Notes: generated from the letters alone by a model not told the origin. A stretch of 64,000 bases of DNA from Shimia_B sp038527375 (GCA_038527375.1 JBCBFU010000011.1:7477-71476), one strand, 5' to 3'; shown: positions 1 to 8,131, counted from the stretch's first letter. Numbers and translations: made by a program.

Positions 1-670
1 AGGCCGCTTCGACAAAGGCACCGGGACCTGTGATGACCTCGCTGCGGTAATAGGCCGATAGCTCGGCCAGTTCGACCTGCCGGATATCGCCGCCGCGGGG
101 GTTGTCGGTTCCGATCACCAGACCATTGACGGTGACGCCTTGGGCGTCTGCCTCGGCGCGGGTGTCGGCGGGTTCGGGGCCTTGGATGCTGCGCCCGTCG
201 CCGGAGATGTCGATGGTGCGTTTCCAGCAATGGCCGCGCGCGCCGGTCAGCTCTAGCCCCGCGCGCATGGCCGACCCGATGGCGGTGGCCGTGTCCGTCT
301 GCAACTTGCGCTCATGGTTCGACAGCGTGGCGACAACGCGGTCCAGATCCGCGGGTGTGGCCAGCGTCACCCAATTCATGACAAGCCATTGCGACCGCCG
401 CCCCGACCATTCAAAGACTGCGAGGTCAATGGGCGCTGCGGGCATTTCGAACATGCGCTCGACCACCGCGGGCGCGGTCAGGGCGGCTATCAATCCCTGA
501 CGTTGCAACGCGTATTCCCGCGCATCGACCGATCCCGACACGTCCAGCGCCAGCACGAGCGCCTGCCGGCAGGCGGGCTGGGCGGTGAGTGTATGCGCGG
601 TCGCCAAAAACACAAACGCCGCGCCGAAGAGACGGCGCAGCGCGGCTGTGATCGTGTGTGTTGGGATCAC
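1..670 (-). CDS. DUF1194 von Willebrand-like secreted protein (partial)
   Basis: The reading frame is open on the minus strand from a GTG at 670 to the window edge, so the C-terminus is missing. The first 31 or so residues look like a signal peptide ending in a TAQP region. A DVSGSV stretch near residue 44 is the DxSxS metal-site (MIDAS) signature of von Willebrand A folds, and DISGDG occurs later. These match the DUF1194 family, which is common in Rhodobacterales and has no known biochemical role. The start lies 7 bases after the stop of the glyoxalase gene, which suggests co-transcription. No clear Shine-Dalgarno is visible before the GTG, so the exact start is uncertain. A periplasmic location is inferred. 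Confidence 0.8.
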   Translation of the reverse strand, partial: MIPTHTITAALRRLFGAAFVFLATAHTLTAQPACRQALVLALDVSGSVDAREYALQRQGLIAALTAPAVVERMFEMPAAPIDLAVFEWSGRRSQWLVMNWVTLATPADLDRVVATLSNHERKLQTDTATAIGSAMRAGLELTGARGHCWKRTIDISGDGRSIQGPEPADTRAEADAQGVTVNGLVIGTDNPRGGDIRQVELAELSAYYRSEVITGPGAFVEAA

Positions 671-677
671 CGGAGGC

Positions 678-1106
678 TTACCAGTGGCCGGTGTTTTCCA
701 TGCTGGCCCAGGGTTCCGCCGGGGCGAGCGCATCGCCCATCTGAAGAAGCTCGATCGAGATATTGTCGGGGGAGCGGACAAAGGCCATGCGCCCATCGCG
801 GGGCGGGCGGTTGATGGTCACGCCATTGTCCATCAGGTGCTGGCACATGTCGTAGATGTTTTCGACACTGTAGGCGAGGTGGCCGAAATGGCGGCTGTCG
901 GATGGCAGCGCGTCATCGCCGTCCCAGTTATAGGTCAGTTCAATCGGGCATTCCTCTTGCCCGGGAGGCGCCATGAAGATCAGGGAGAAGCGCCCGGATT
1001 CGACATCGTTGCGGCGCGTCTCCTCCAGCCCCAGCAGTTTGTAGAAGGCCATCGATGCCTCCAGATCCTTCACGCGAACCATGGTGTGCAGGTATTTCAG
1101 TTTCAT
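678..1106 (-). CDS. gloA: Glyoxalase I-like VOC protein (lactoylglutathione lyase)
   Basis: This 142-residue protein is a vicinal oxygen chelate protein of glyoxalase I type. It would isomerise the hemithioacetal of methylglyoxal and glutathione to S-lactoylglutathione in the cytoplasm. Visible landmarks are YLHTMVRVKDLEAS at the start (first metal His), PIELTYNW (Glu), HFGHLAY (His) and ISIELLQ (Glu), which together supply the usual H/E/H/E metal set. Length and motif order match bacterial GloA. It sits just upstream of the DUF1194 gene. The family call is firm. The methylglyoxal substrate is inferred from family resemblance. Confidence 0.88.
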   Translation of the reverse strand: MKLKYLHTMVRVKDLEASMAFYKLLGLEETRRNDVESGRFSLIFMAPPGQEECPIELTYNWDGDDALPSDSRHFGHLAYSVENIYDMCQHLMDNGVTINRPPRDGRMAFVRSPDNISIELLQMGDALAPAEPWASMENTGHW

Positions 1107-1149
1107 TGCGCTGGGCCTTTCGGGATCTGTGGTAGTGCAGAGGTGTCGC

Positions 1150-2490
1150 CTAAAACAGCGAGGTCAAGCCGAAGCCGACCGAGAGCGTGTCGGCGTCATA
1201 GAGGTCGACCGTGCTTTCGGTGCGCCGGGCCGAGATTTCGACCGTGGGGGCAAAGCCGTAATAGTTGATGTCACCGAATGTGATGTCGAGTGTGAGCGCG
1301 CGGGTGTCATCCGTGCGCTGGCCAAAGAAGATGGGCTGCGGGTAGTCGCGCGTCTCGAAAAAGGCGGTGAGGCGGGTGTTGGTGCCGATCCAGGCCTCGC
1401 GCGGTGCATAGCTGAGGCTGAGGCTGGCTGCGTCATAGTCGATGGTTGCACTGTCGGAGGCCTTGTCGGCCAGGCGGGCCGTGGCGGAAAAGACGCCTTG
1501 GCGTGCGCGGGCCGTCCATGTGGCAGACAGGGCGTTGAGTGTCGAGGACCGTATATCGGCGTCGAGCCGGTCCTGGATTTCGTATTCGTAGCGCAGGCTG
1601 AGGCCTTGGCGGGGCGACAGCGCCCGTGACCAGTCGAGGGTGAGGCCCCGGAAGTTCGACAGGGGATCGCCGCCCGACCAGCTTTTGCCAAAGGATATTG
1701 TGTGGCCAACCCGCGCCTTGGGCAGGGCGTAGCGGGTGCGCCAGCCCAGTTCGACCTCCTGAAAGGCGAAGTCCGAACCGCTTGCGTTGGGGGCGGTTGC
1801 CTGCGCTTCGTCCGACAGGGTGTAGTGCCGCGTGATGCCCGCGAAGGTCAGCGCGTGCGAGGTGCGGCCCGAGGGTGGCAGGCTGTAGGTGAGGCGCGCC
1901 GCGGCGCTGTATTCCACGCCCGATAGCGCCAGCGATGTGCCGCTGATCGTGCCGCCGTGCACCTGTTCGGACCGGGCGCCGCCGTTGATGTTGTTGGTGG
2001 GTTCAATTCCGAAATCCAGCCGCACATGGAGCGGCGTGTTGGCGCGCAGCTGCCGCAGGCTGATGGCGGCGGTGCGTTTGGCGGACGCGTTGGGCGCGAC
2101 CTGATAGGCGCGGCGCAGCCAAAGCTGGGCGAGCGTCTTGCGGTTGTCAGCGCTGAGCGCGCGGGCAGTGACCATCGCGCTGGCGTAGCGATCATTGGGG
2201 GTTTTTGCGGCGGCCCATGCCTTGCGCCCCGCGCGGGCGGCGGGGGTGGCCTGGCCCATCATCAGGTGTGCCTGCGACAGGCCCAGCCACGCGGGCACGT
2301 CGCCCGGTTGGGCGGTCAACACGGCCTGCGCGGCATCGGCTGCGGCCGCGGGATTGCCCGATTGCAGCAGGACGAAGATCAGATCGCGCGCCGCGTCCAC
2401 GCTGATCGCGGTGGCGGGTGGCGACGGTTGCGCAGTGGCCTGCAACGGGGCCAGGGCCACCAGCAGCCCAAGGAGGCCCGCACGCAACAT
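1150..2490 (-). CDS. TPR/DUF560 outer-membrane protein, type XI secretion (Slam-like)
   Basis: The ATG at 2490 gives 446 residues: a signal peptide (MLRAGLLGLLVALAPLQATA), a helical TPR-like region to about residue 135 with repeated A-rich pairs (DVPAWLGLSQAHLMMGQ), then a long region of alternating polar and aromatic strands (LRYEYEIQD, LTFAGITRHY) typical of a barrel. It ends in Phe (LTSLF), as many BAM substrates do. This is the DUF560 arrangement of Slam and other type XI secretion proteins, which move cargo such as lipoproteins to the cell surface. The gene starts 4 bases after the stop of a lipoprotein gene with TbpB-like character, the typical cargo/translocon pairing. A start further upstream would run through that lipoprotein gene, so 2490 is preferred. 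Confidence 0.78.
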   Translation of the reverse strand: MLRAGLLGLLVALAPLQATAQPSPPATAISVDAARDLIFVLLQSGNPAAAADAAQAVLTAQPGDVPAWLGLSQAHLMMGQATPAARAGRKAWAAAKTPNDRYASAMVTARALSADNRKTLAQLWLRRAYQVAPNASAKRTAAISLRQLRANTPLHVRLDFGIEPTNNINGGARSEQVHGGTISGTSLALSGVEYSAAARLTYSLPPSGRTSHALTFAGITRHYTLSDEAQATAPNASGSDFAFQEVELGWRTRYALPKARVGHTISFGKSWSGGDPLSNFRGLTLDWSRALSPRQGLSLRYEYEIQDRLDADIRSSTLNALSATWTARARQGVFSATARLADKASDSATIDYDAASLSLSYAPREAWIGTNTRLTAFFETRDYPQPIFFGQRTDDTRALTLDITFGDINYYGFAPTVEISARRTESTVDLYDADTLSVGFGLTSLF

Positions 2491-2494
2491 GGCG

Positions 2495-3439
2495 CTAGCG
2501 CTCGATGATGAAGACACCGGTTTCGCGGATCGTTTCGGCGTCGATATTGGGGTCATATCCCGGCGCCGTATCCGCCCATTCGCCTTCGACGACGACATAG
2601 CCCACGATCTCTTCCCCGTTGGGGCCTGCAAAATACCCGGTCCATTCCCCGCTCTGCGCGTCGGAGCCGTCGGTGTTCCGCACGTCCGATGTGCCGTCGA
2701 TGATGGTCTGGGCGTCAACGTCGATATCGCCCTGGTTCAACTGCAGGGAGGCAAGCGCGCCGACCTCGTTGCCGTCGTTGTCGTACAGGGTGCGACCCGT
2801 GACCGAGCCGATGGCGGACCCGCCGGTGTCGAGGTCGAGGAGGTCAACCTCGAGATTTGCGGTGCCGACGACAAAGCCGACATCGCCGTCCCCCGCGCCC
2901 CCGTTGCCCACCACGCGGGTGCCCACGTAATCGCCGGTATAGATATAGCTTTCGGGCTGCGCGGCGGGCAGGCCGCCTTCGGAGCGTTCGATATAGGACC
3001 CGCCGTACCCGAAATCACCGAAATTCCCGGTGGCCACCGTTCCGCCGAAGGAATAGCCCGAACTGCTGGACAAAATGACGGCGAGATAGGTGAAGCTGCC
3101 GCCGGTCACGCTGGGCGACTGGTAGAACGGAATGCCCGTCGTCCCGATTGTGCCCTCTTCCGCGTAGGCATTGCCGGTTTCGTCGGTGTTATCGAAGGGC
3201 AGGTTGTTGATGACGATCGTGTTGGTCGCCGCGTCGTAGACAAAGGAATTCGCCGTCAGGTTCCGGTCGGTGTCGAACAGGAAGGCGGTGTTGTTGGTGG
3301 TGACGGGTGCGGTGTCTTCGACCGTGGCCGCGTCCGAGGTGATCTCGCTCCCTGCGATGAAGATGCTGCCGCTGCCGCCACACCCTTGCAGAAGGGCTGC
3401 ACCGGCAAGGACGGCAAAAACATGGGCGCGCTGGAGCAT
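2495..3439 (-). CDS. Surface lipoprotein with TbpB-like barrel, candidate type XI cargo
   Basis: The ATG at 3439 follows an AGAGGT Shine-Dalgarno and gives 314 residues. A GTG six codons upstream lacks such a site. The N-terminus has a hydrophobic segment and the lipobox LQGC (Cys20), followed by a Gly/Ser linker. The rest is Gly-, Asp- and aromatic-rich with beta-type repeats (FGGTVATGNFGDFGYGG) and an EWTGYFAGPNGEEIVG segment. The last is characteristic of the TbpB beta-barrel domain (TbpBBD), where a C-terminal FxGPxAxE-like motif is common. No transferrin- or haem-binding residues are recognisable, so the ligand is unknown. The next gene, 4 bases downstream, encodes the DUF560 partner. 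Surface display is inferred from this pairing. Confidence 0.78.
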   Translation of the reverse strand: MLQRAHVFAVLAGAALLQGCGGSGSIFIAGSEITSDAATVEDTAPVTTNNTAFLFDTDRNLTANSFVYDAATNTIVINNLPFDNTDETGNAYAEEGTIGTTGIPFYQSPSVTGGSFTYLAVILSSSSGYSFGGTVATGNFGDFGYGGSYIERSEGGLPAAQPESYIYTGDYVGTRVVGNGGAGDGDVGFVVGTANLEVDLLDLDTGGSAIGSVTGRTLYDNDGNEVGALASLQLNQGDIDVDAQTIIDGTSDVRNTDGSDAQSGEWTGYFAGPNGEEIVGYVVVEGEWADTAPGYDPNIDAETIRETGVFIIER

Positions 3440-3612
3440 GGGTCGACCTCTAATCACTCGAGGGACTGTTTCGCCAGCGACAACAGTGCTGTCAATCGCG
3501 AAGCCGTGCCGGATGGCGCACCTGCGGTCCCTGGAAACAGGATATGGCGGTTTGCGGCGTTTGTCAGCGCATATATAGTAAAGATCGACTCAGCGAGCGG
3601 GGGATACGCGGG

Positions 3613-4521
3613 ATGCCGCTTTCAAGCGACCAGAAGGCCCAGATCGAGGCGCAGCGCGCGCAGACCGCCCAGACTCGTCGCGCCGTCAGCCCCGGCATGG
3701 AAGCGCGGCTGTACACGGCGCATGAGGTGCTGGACCACGGCTTTGTCCGCGTTATCGACTATATGGGCGACGACAGCGCCATCGTGCAGGCCGCGCGGGT
3801 GTCCTACGGCGAAGGCACCAAGCATGTCAGCAATGACGAGGGGCTGATCCGCTACCTGATGCGGCACTGGCATTCGACCCCGTTCGAGATGTGCGAGATC
3901 AAGCTGCATGTGAAGCTGCCGGTCTTTGTGGCGCGGCAATGGATCCGGCACCGCACGGCCAATGTGAACGAATACTCCGCGCGGTATTCCATTCTGGATC
4001 GCGAGTTTTACATCCCCGCGCCCGAACACCTTGCTGCGCAGTCGGTGGTCAACAATCAGGGGCGCGGGTCCGTGCTGGAAGGGGCCGAGGCCGCGCGCGT
4101 GCTCGACATCCTCAAGGGCGACAGCGACCGGGCCTATGACCATTACGAACAGATGATCAGCGACGAGGGTCAGCAAGGTCTGGCGCGCGAGCTGGCGCGG
4201 ATGAACCTGCCCGCGAATGTTTATACGCAGTGGTATTGGAAGGTGGACCTGCACAACCTGTTCCACTTCCTGCGGCTGCGGGCCGACAGCCACGCGCAAT
4301 ACGAGATCCGCGTTTATGCCGATGAAATCTGCAAGATCGTCGCGGATTGGGTGCCTTTGGCCTATCGCGCGTTCGAAGACTATCGCCTTGGCGGGGCCAC
4401 GATGTCGGGGCGCGCGATGGAGTGCGTGCGCCGCATGATTGCGGGCGAAGAGGTCACGCAAGACAGCTCGGGCATGTCCAAGGGCGAGTGGCGCGAGTTT
4501 CAGGCAGCAATTTCGGGTTAG
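3613..4521 (+). CDS. thyX: FAD-dependent thymidylate synthase ThyX
   Basis: ThyX methylates dUMP to dTMP with methylenetetrahydrofolate, FAD and NADPH in the cytoplasm. From the ATG at 3613 the protein has 302 residues. The diagnostic RHRX7S motif is at residues 112-122 (RHRTANVNEYS), followed by ARYS. HWHSTPFEM near residue 85 and RLRADSHAQYEIR near the C-terminus are further family landmarks. An upstream in-frame ATG at 3544 would add 23 atypical residues, so it was not chosen. The gene is divergent from the lipoprotein operon. No thyA is visible in this window. Confidence 0.95.
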   Translation: MPLSSDQKAQIEAQRAQTAQTRRAVSPGMEARLYTAHEVLDHGFVRVIDYMGDDSAIVQAARVSYGEGTKHVSNDEGLIRYLMRHWHSTPFEMCEIKLHVKLPVFVARQWIRHRTANVNEYSARYSILDREFYIPAPEHLAAQSVVNNQGRGSVLEGAEAARVLDILKGDSDRAYDHYEQMISDEGQQGLARELARMNLPANVYTQWYWKVDLHNLFHFLRLRADSHAQYEIRVYADEICKIVADWVPLAYRAFEDYRLGGATMSGRAMECVRRMIAGEEVTQDSSGMSKGEWREFQAAISG

Positions 4522-4613
4522 TCCGCGCCGCGCATCGCCAGCGGCGGTTTGGGGCAGTCGGGGCACATGGGGAAATGGCAGGGCTGCTTCCCCGTCACCC
4601 AGCCCGTCCCCAC
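4518..4613 (-). CDS. Candidate cysteine-rich microprotein (31 aa)
   Basis: A minus-strand frame ending in TAA at 4518-4520 reads GKQPCHFPMCPDCPKPPLAM near its C-terminus. The phrase has coding character, with a Cys-x4-Cys-x2-Cys cluster interleaved with prolines. The only normal start in frame is GTG at 4613 (31 residues), or GTG at 4598. The frame stays open to 4667 with three further cysteines (CLCPHAC) but has no ATG, GTG or TTG there. The true gene may therefore be longer with a start I cannot see, or be damaged. A small zinc-binding knuckle is possible. Its stop overlaps the thyX stop. I know no family name for it. Confidence 0.4.
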   Translation of the reverse strand: MGTGWVTGKQPCHFPMCPDCPKPPLAMRGAD

Positions 4614-4826
4614 GCGCGCGGTATCGGACCGCGCGCAGGCGTGCGGGCAAAGGCAGGCCGCGACGCCTCAGCGCCGCACCTAGCAACGCGCAGGGCGACC
4701 CCCTGTCACGATACAAACAGCATCCATTTTGATCGGGGTGCGGACCCGCGCGCGACGCGAATGGCGCCACGCGATTTGGTCGCGCCCAAGCGGGCGCGGG
4801 CCTAATTGTCTTGCAGGGTCAGACGC
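4614..4826. other. Region between microprotein and cold-shock gene
   Basis: Apart from the possible upstream extension of the cysteine-rich frame (to 4667) I see no convincing gene here. It should contain the 3' end and terminator of the cold-shock transcript on the minus strand. The GC-rich inverted stretch around 4771-4803 (CGCGATTTGGTCGCG and GCCCAAGCGGGCGCGGGC) could fold, but it lacks a clear T-run. Confidence 0.35.
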
Positions 4827-5033
4827 TTACAGCGCCTTGAGTTCACCCGCCATCGTCCGGCCATCACGGCCTTCGATGATCTCGAATTCAACCTTTTGGT
4901 TGTCTGCAAGCCCAGTCATCCCGGCGCGTTCAACGGCCGAGATGTGGACGAAGATGTCTTTGCCACCACCCTCGGGCTCGATAAAGCCAAAGCCTTTGGT
5001 GGTGTTGAACCATTTGACGGTGCCGGTCGCCAT
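4827..5033 (-). CDS. Cold-shock protein, CspA family
   Basis: A 68-residue single OB-fold protein. The start at 5033 follows AAGGAG. RNP1 reads KGFGFI and RNP2 reads IFVHIS, the two RNA-binding strands of cold-shock domains. MATGTVKWFN is the classic N-terminus. It binds single-stranded RNA or DNA in the cytoplasm and acts as an RNA chaperone. Whether it is cold induced cannot be read from the sequence. The longer in-frame extension upstream (to 5141) is not family-like and probably covers the 5' leader. Confidence 0.95.
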   Translation of the reverse strand: MATGTVKWFNTTKGFGFIEPEGGGKDIFVHISAVERAGMTGLADNQKVEFEIIEGRDGRTMAGELKAL

Positions 5034-5156
5034 GCCGCTGTCTCCTTGTCGTCCCGCCTGCGGGGAAGCGGGTCTTGCGGGCGCGCGGTTGTGCGGCCCT
5101 GACGAAACACCTAGGTGAGTTTTGCAAAAGGCAAGCGACATCAGGAGACCGTGATC

Positions 5157-5468
5157 GTGCAGATATATGGCATCAAAACCTGCGATACCTGCCGAAAAGC
5201 CCTAAAAGCGCTGCCCGATGCAGAGTTCGTGGACGTGCGCGTGGACGGAATGCCGCAGGACATTCTGTTGGCCGCCCATGCGCGGTTTGCGGATGCGTTG
5301 GTCAACCGCCGGTCGACCACGTGGCGCGAGATGTCCGAGGCCGAGCGCGGCGGCGATCCTCTGACGCTTCTTCGGGCGCATCCGACGCTGATGAAGCGGC
5401 CATTGATCGTGTCGGGGGAGACCATGACACTTGGCTGGTCTGCCGAGATCGCGGGGCAGTGGTCATGA
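5157..5468 (+). CDS. ArsC/Spx-family thioredoxin-fold protein
   Basis: A 103-residue ArsC-family protein. The GTG at 5157 lies 9 bases after AGGAG; GTG at 5151 is closer (3 bases) and less likely. The N-terminus YGIKTCDTCRKA has the CxxC pair (Cys9 and Cys12) typical of the Spx/MgsR/YffB branch rather than classic arsenate reductase. It also has the KRPLI segment seen in the ArsC fold. The last codons overlap the next gene as ATGA, so translation is probably coupled. A glutathione-dependent reductase or regulator role is possible. Arsenate reduction is not supported by any neighbouring ars gene. Confidence 0.8.
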   Translation: MQIYGIKTCDTCRKALKALPDAEFVDVRVDGMPQDILLAAHARFADALVNRRSTTWREMSEAERGGDPLTLLRAHPTLMKRPLIVSGETMTLGWSAEIAGQWS

Positions 5469-5833
5469 GGAATGCGGCTCTGACACTGGGTCTGATCGGT
5501 GCGCTCTTAGGCCTGATCGTGGGCTTTTTCAGCTATGGTTATACCGAGGTCGCGGCGGATTACGCCGAGATTACGGAGCTCTTTGGCATGTTCGACAACC
5601 CCGGTTTCGTGCGCACGGCGGCGATCCTGGGTCCCATTCTGGGCATCGTGGGCGCGGCCATGGCGCGCAGTCGCGCGTTGTGGGGTGGGGTGGCATTGCT
5701 GGCCTCGACCGCGCTGATGTACGGGGCGTTCGGTCTGGGCCTCTTCACGACATTCCCCATCGCGATGACGGGGATTGCCGGTGTGCTGGCCATCGCGGCG
5801 GGCAAACCGGACGAGCCCAAGGCGCATTTTTGA
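5465..5833 (+). CDS. Small four-helix membrane protein
   Basis: A 122-residue hydrophobic protein with about four membrane segments: TLGLIGALLGLIVGFF, TAAILGPILGIVGAAMA, LWGGVALLASTALMYGAF and MTGIAGVLAIAAG. It ends in a short charged tail (KPDEPKAHF). The ATG overlaps the stop of the ArsC-like gene, so the two are probably one operon. I do not recognise a named family. Similar proteins in other bacteria are listed as DUF4064-like or hypothetical membrane proteins, but I cannot confirm that here. The 3' end faces the DoxX gene 3 bases away. Confidence 0.7.
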   Translation: MRNAALTLGLIGALLGLIVGFFSYGYTEVAADYAEITELFGMFDNPGFVRTAAILGPILGIVGAAMARSRALWGGVALLASTALMYGAFGLGLFTTFPIAMTGIAGVLAIAAGKPDEPKAHF

Positions 5834-5836
5834 GGA

Positions 5837-6385
5837 TCACGCGTCCGCGCGTTTGAAGAGCAGCCGATCCAGAGAGACTGGCCCGCCCCCGCGGAAGACG
5901 AGGATCAGCAGCCCCAGCACCCAGAACGCCCGTTGATCGAGGATCAGCGCGGATGCATCGCGGTCGAACCAGCCCCCGATGGAGGCCGCATCGAGCCCGT
6001 GGCCCGTGATGTCGACGAGGCTTTGCACGGCGATGAAGCCGATCATGCCCACGGCGGCCAGCCGGGTGGCGAGGCCCAGTACTATCAAGAGCGGCAGGAT
6101 AAACTCGGCCCATGTGCCCGCCACCACAACGGCCCAGTGAAAGAGACCCAGTTGCGAGACGTCATAGCCCGCAGCCTCCATCGCCTTTGGAAAGATCTGG
6201 GCATAGGCGCCGAAATCGGGGCGCACGATGCCGAGGATGCCGTCGCCCAGTTTGGTCTGGCCCGAGTTCCAGTAGTAGATCAGCAGCACCGCCGCGAAGA
6301 CAAACCGCGCGAGCGAGGTCAGGACGGCCGGGGCCGCAGCGTCGAGCCGGTCAGAGAGGCGGGTGGCAAAAGGGGGCAGGGTCAT
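5837..6385 (-). CDS. DoxX-family membrane protein of the bufferin operon
   Basis: 182 residues with four membrane helices. These include FVFAAVLLIYYWNSGQTK near the N-terminus, WAVVVAGTWAEFILPLLIVLGLATR in the middle and FWVLGLLILVFRGGGPVSLD near the end. These are DoxX-family traits. It is the last gene of the run bufA-bufB-bufC-doxX, the order found in gig/buf operons, where the DoxX gene is the fourth member (GigD). Its role is unknown. A redox or quinone link at the inner membrane is the usual suggestion. It starts 26 bases downstream of bufC. Confidence 0.85.
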   Translation of the reverse strand: MTLPPFATRLSDRLDAAAPAVLTSLARFVFAAVLLIYYWNSGQTKLGDGILGIVRPDFGAYAQIFPKAMEAAGYDVSQLGLFHWAVVVAGTWAEFILPLLIVLGLATRLAAVGMIGFIAVQSLVDITGHGLDAASIGGWFDRDASALILDQRAFWVLGLLILVFRGGGPVSLDRLLFKRADA

Positions 6386-6411
6386 GGGGGTCTTCTTTGG
6401 TCTTCTTGAGG

Positions 6412-7149
6412 TCAGTTTGGGGCTTGGACCCCGACAATTGCGCCGCGCCCTAGGAGAAGGGCGAGAAGCGCGCCGAGGTCAAACCCGTCCGGCGCATGGT
6501 CGAGCGCCGATTGGAGCGCTTCGCCCGCCATCAGGGCCTGCAGCACGGCTGCCGCGCCTTGGGGCAGGGTGTCGGTGACGGGGTCATATTCGGGGCGGGT
6601 TATGAGAACGTCTTGGGCGGCCTGACCGGGTTTTGGGCCGCCGCGGTGCATCTGCCAGATGTCGTGGATCGCATAGGGCGACGTGACAACCTGCGTGGCA
6701 GGCGCCAGTGCGAGGAGCGTGTCGCCGAGGTGCTCGGGCGCGATGCGGCCCAGGGCCTGCGGGTCAATCGGTGTTGCGTCCGCTGCGTGATAAGCGTGGC
6801 GCAGCCCGAGGTCGATGCGGGCCACGTCGGGCAGGTAGGGCAGGTGGGCCACAGGCTCGAACCCCGCGAGGAAGCCGGGCATGTCAGCCCCGTAATGCAT
6901 CATCATGGGGCTGCTGGGCGGATGCTGACGCAGGAAGACGCCCGCCATTGCGCGGAAGAATTGGTCTCCGACGAGGGCGTGGATCGACGGGAAGGCGGTG
7001 ATCAGAGCCTCGGTCAGCGACACGGCCACGTTGTTGCGGTAGACGGCAAAGCGTTTGCCCGCGGGCTTGCCGTGACCATCGGACAGTCCCGCCGGAACGG
7101 GGCGCTCCGGGTCAAGGATTGCAGTCCGCAGGTCAGTTTGGGTGATCAT
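6412..7149 (-). CDS. bufC: BufC/GigC-like partner protein (DUF2063)
   Basis: 245 residues. The N-terminal half carries the DUF2063 ('putative DNA-binding') signature: KRFAVYRNNVAVSLTEAL, then TAFPSIHALVG and FFRAMAGVFLRQHPP. The C-terminal half is the second alpha/beta domain. Despite the Pfam name, this family acts as the partner of MNIO enzymes and delivers the precursor peptide for modification. The start ATG overlaps the bufB stop (ATGA at 7146-7149), so the two are translationally coupled. Cytoplasmic. The symbol follows the bufferin nomenclature and rests on family and gene order. Confidence 0.85.
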   Translation of the reverse strand: MITQTDLRTAILDPERPVPAGLSDGHGKPAGKRFAVYRNNVAVSLTEALITAFPSIHALVGDQFFRAMAGVFLRQHPPSSPMMMHYGADMPGFLAGFEPVAHLPYLPDVARIDLGLRHAYHAADATPIDPQALGRIAPEHLGDTLLALAPATQVVTSPYAIHDIWQMHRGGPKPGQAAQDVLITRPEYDPVTDTLPQGAAAVLQALMAGEALQSALDHAPDGFDLGALLALLLGRGAIVGVQAPN

Positions 7150-7997
7150 GCGGGTACCTTAGACAGCGCACGGTCGGCGCGTTCGGCCTCGGCCCGCAAG
7201 GTGGGCCAGTCGGGGACGTCCGTGTCCCATTCGATCAGCGTCGGACGCGGGCCGGATCGGGCCAAGGTGTAGTCATAGAGCGCCCAGACCGGGTCCACGA
7301 CCTCGCGCCCGTGGCTGTCGATCAGGAGGGGCGCGCCGTGGTCATCTTCGTCCTCGTCATGGCCGCCAAGGTGGATTTCGCCCACCAGATCGACGGGGAA
7401 GGCGTCAATATAGGCGGTGGGCGACATCTTGAGGTTCGTGGCCGAGACAAAGACGTTGTTGACGTCGAGCAACAGGCCACAGCCAGTTGCCTTGGCCACG
7501 GCAAAGAGGAAGTCGGTCTCGGACAGGGTGCTGTCGTCGAACCACAGGTAGCTCGACGGGTTCTCCAGCAGCATCTGGCGGCCGATGTGGTCCTGTACCT
7601 GACTGATGTGGTCTGCGACGCGGGCCACCGTTTGCGGGGTGTAAGGGAGCGGCAGCAGATCGTTCAGGAAGTGGCTGTCATGGGTCGACCACGCCAGATG
7701 TTCCGAGAATGACGCCGGTTTGACGCGGTCGCACAGGGTGCGCAGGCGGCCCAGATGGGCCCGGTCAAGCGGGGCCTCGCCGCCGATGGACAGGCCCACA
7801 CCGTGGACGGAAATCGGGAAACGCGCCGACAGAAAATCGAGCTGGGCCAAGGGCCTGCCGCCATCGCCCATGTAGTTTTCCGCATGAACCTCGAGCCATC
7901 CGACGGGGCCGGGTTCGGCCAACAGGTCGCTGTAATGCTGGGCCTTGTAGCCCACGCCGGGTGCATTTGGCAGGGAGGGGCGGGTGGCGTCCAACAT
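7146..7997 (-). CDS. bufB: MNIO peptide-modifying enzyme BufB (DUF692)
   Basis: A multinuclear non-heme iron-dependent oxidase of the DUF692 family. From the ATG at 7997 it has 283 residues; a TTG further up is less likely. Metal-site motifs of the TIM-barrel fold are intact: EVHAENYMG (37-44), SVHGVGLSIGG (His65), SEHLAWS (Glu99, His100), LLENPSSY (Glu145), LLLDVNN (Asp178), GEIHLGGH (His209, His213) and IEWDTDVPDW (Glu256). In bufferin systems this enzyme oxidises cysteines of the precursor to thiooxazole-type heterocycles. Its partner bufC follows directly, and the precursor bufA lies 134 bases upstream in the same orientation. The reaction is inferred from characterised relatives. Confidence 0.9.
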   Translation of the reverse strand: MLDATRPSLPNAPGVGYKAQHYSDLLAEPGPVGWLEVHAENYMGDGGRPLAQLDFLSARFPISVHGVGLSIGGEAPLDRAHLGRLRTLCDRVKPASFSEHLAWSTHDSHFLNDLLPLPYTPQTVARVADHISQVQDHIGRQMLLENPSSYLWFDDSTLSETDFLFAVAKATGCGLLLDVNNVFVSATNLKMSPTAYIDAFPVDLVGEIHLGGHDEDEDDHGAPLLIDSHGREVVDPVWALYDYTLARSGPRPTLIEWDTDVPDWPTLRAEAERADRALSKVPA

Positions 7998-8131
7998 GGT
8001 GGCGATCTTTCCGTCAGGGGTGCTTCTTGGGTCTGCGTCCGTGGAAGGCAAAACGCTGTGCTATGGTCAGAGCTTAGCATTTCACGGGGGGAGATGGGGC
8101 AGACATTTCGCCTGCCCCAAATTGGGTCGGC

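Noticed and set aside
2195..3847. A 550-codon plus-strand open frame across the lipoprotein and DUF560 genes
   Set aside because: It is a GC-rich antisense shadow: low-complexity residues, no domain, and it runs opposite to two genes with a signal peptide, lipobox and barrel text.
3622..4770. A 382-codon minus-strand open frame opposite thyX
   Set aside because: Antisense to ThyX with its RHRX7S motif. Only the short cysteine-rich frame beyond the thyX stop, in another phase, looks coding.
5157..5468. Arsenate resistance locus
   Set aside because: The ArsC-like protein has a CxxC of the Spx/YffB branch, and no arsB, acr3 or ars regulator is nearby; the ArsR protein at 14639 is an SRPBCC fusion lacking metal cysteines.
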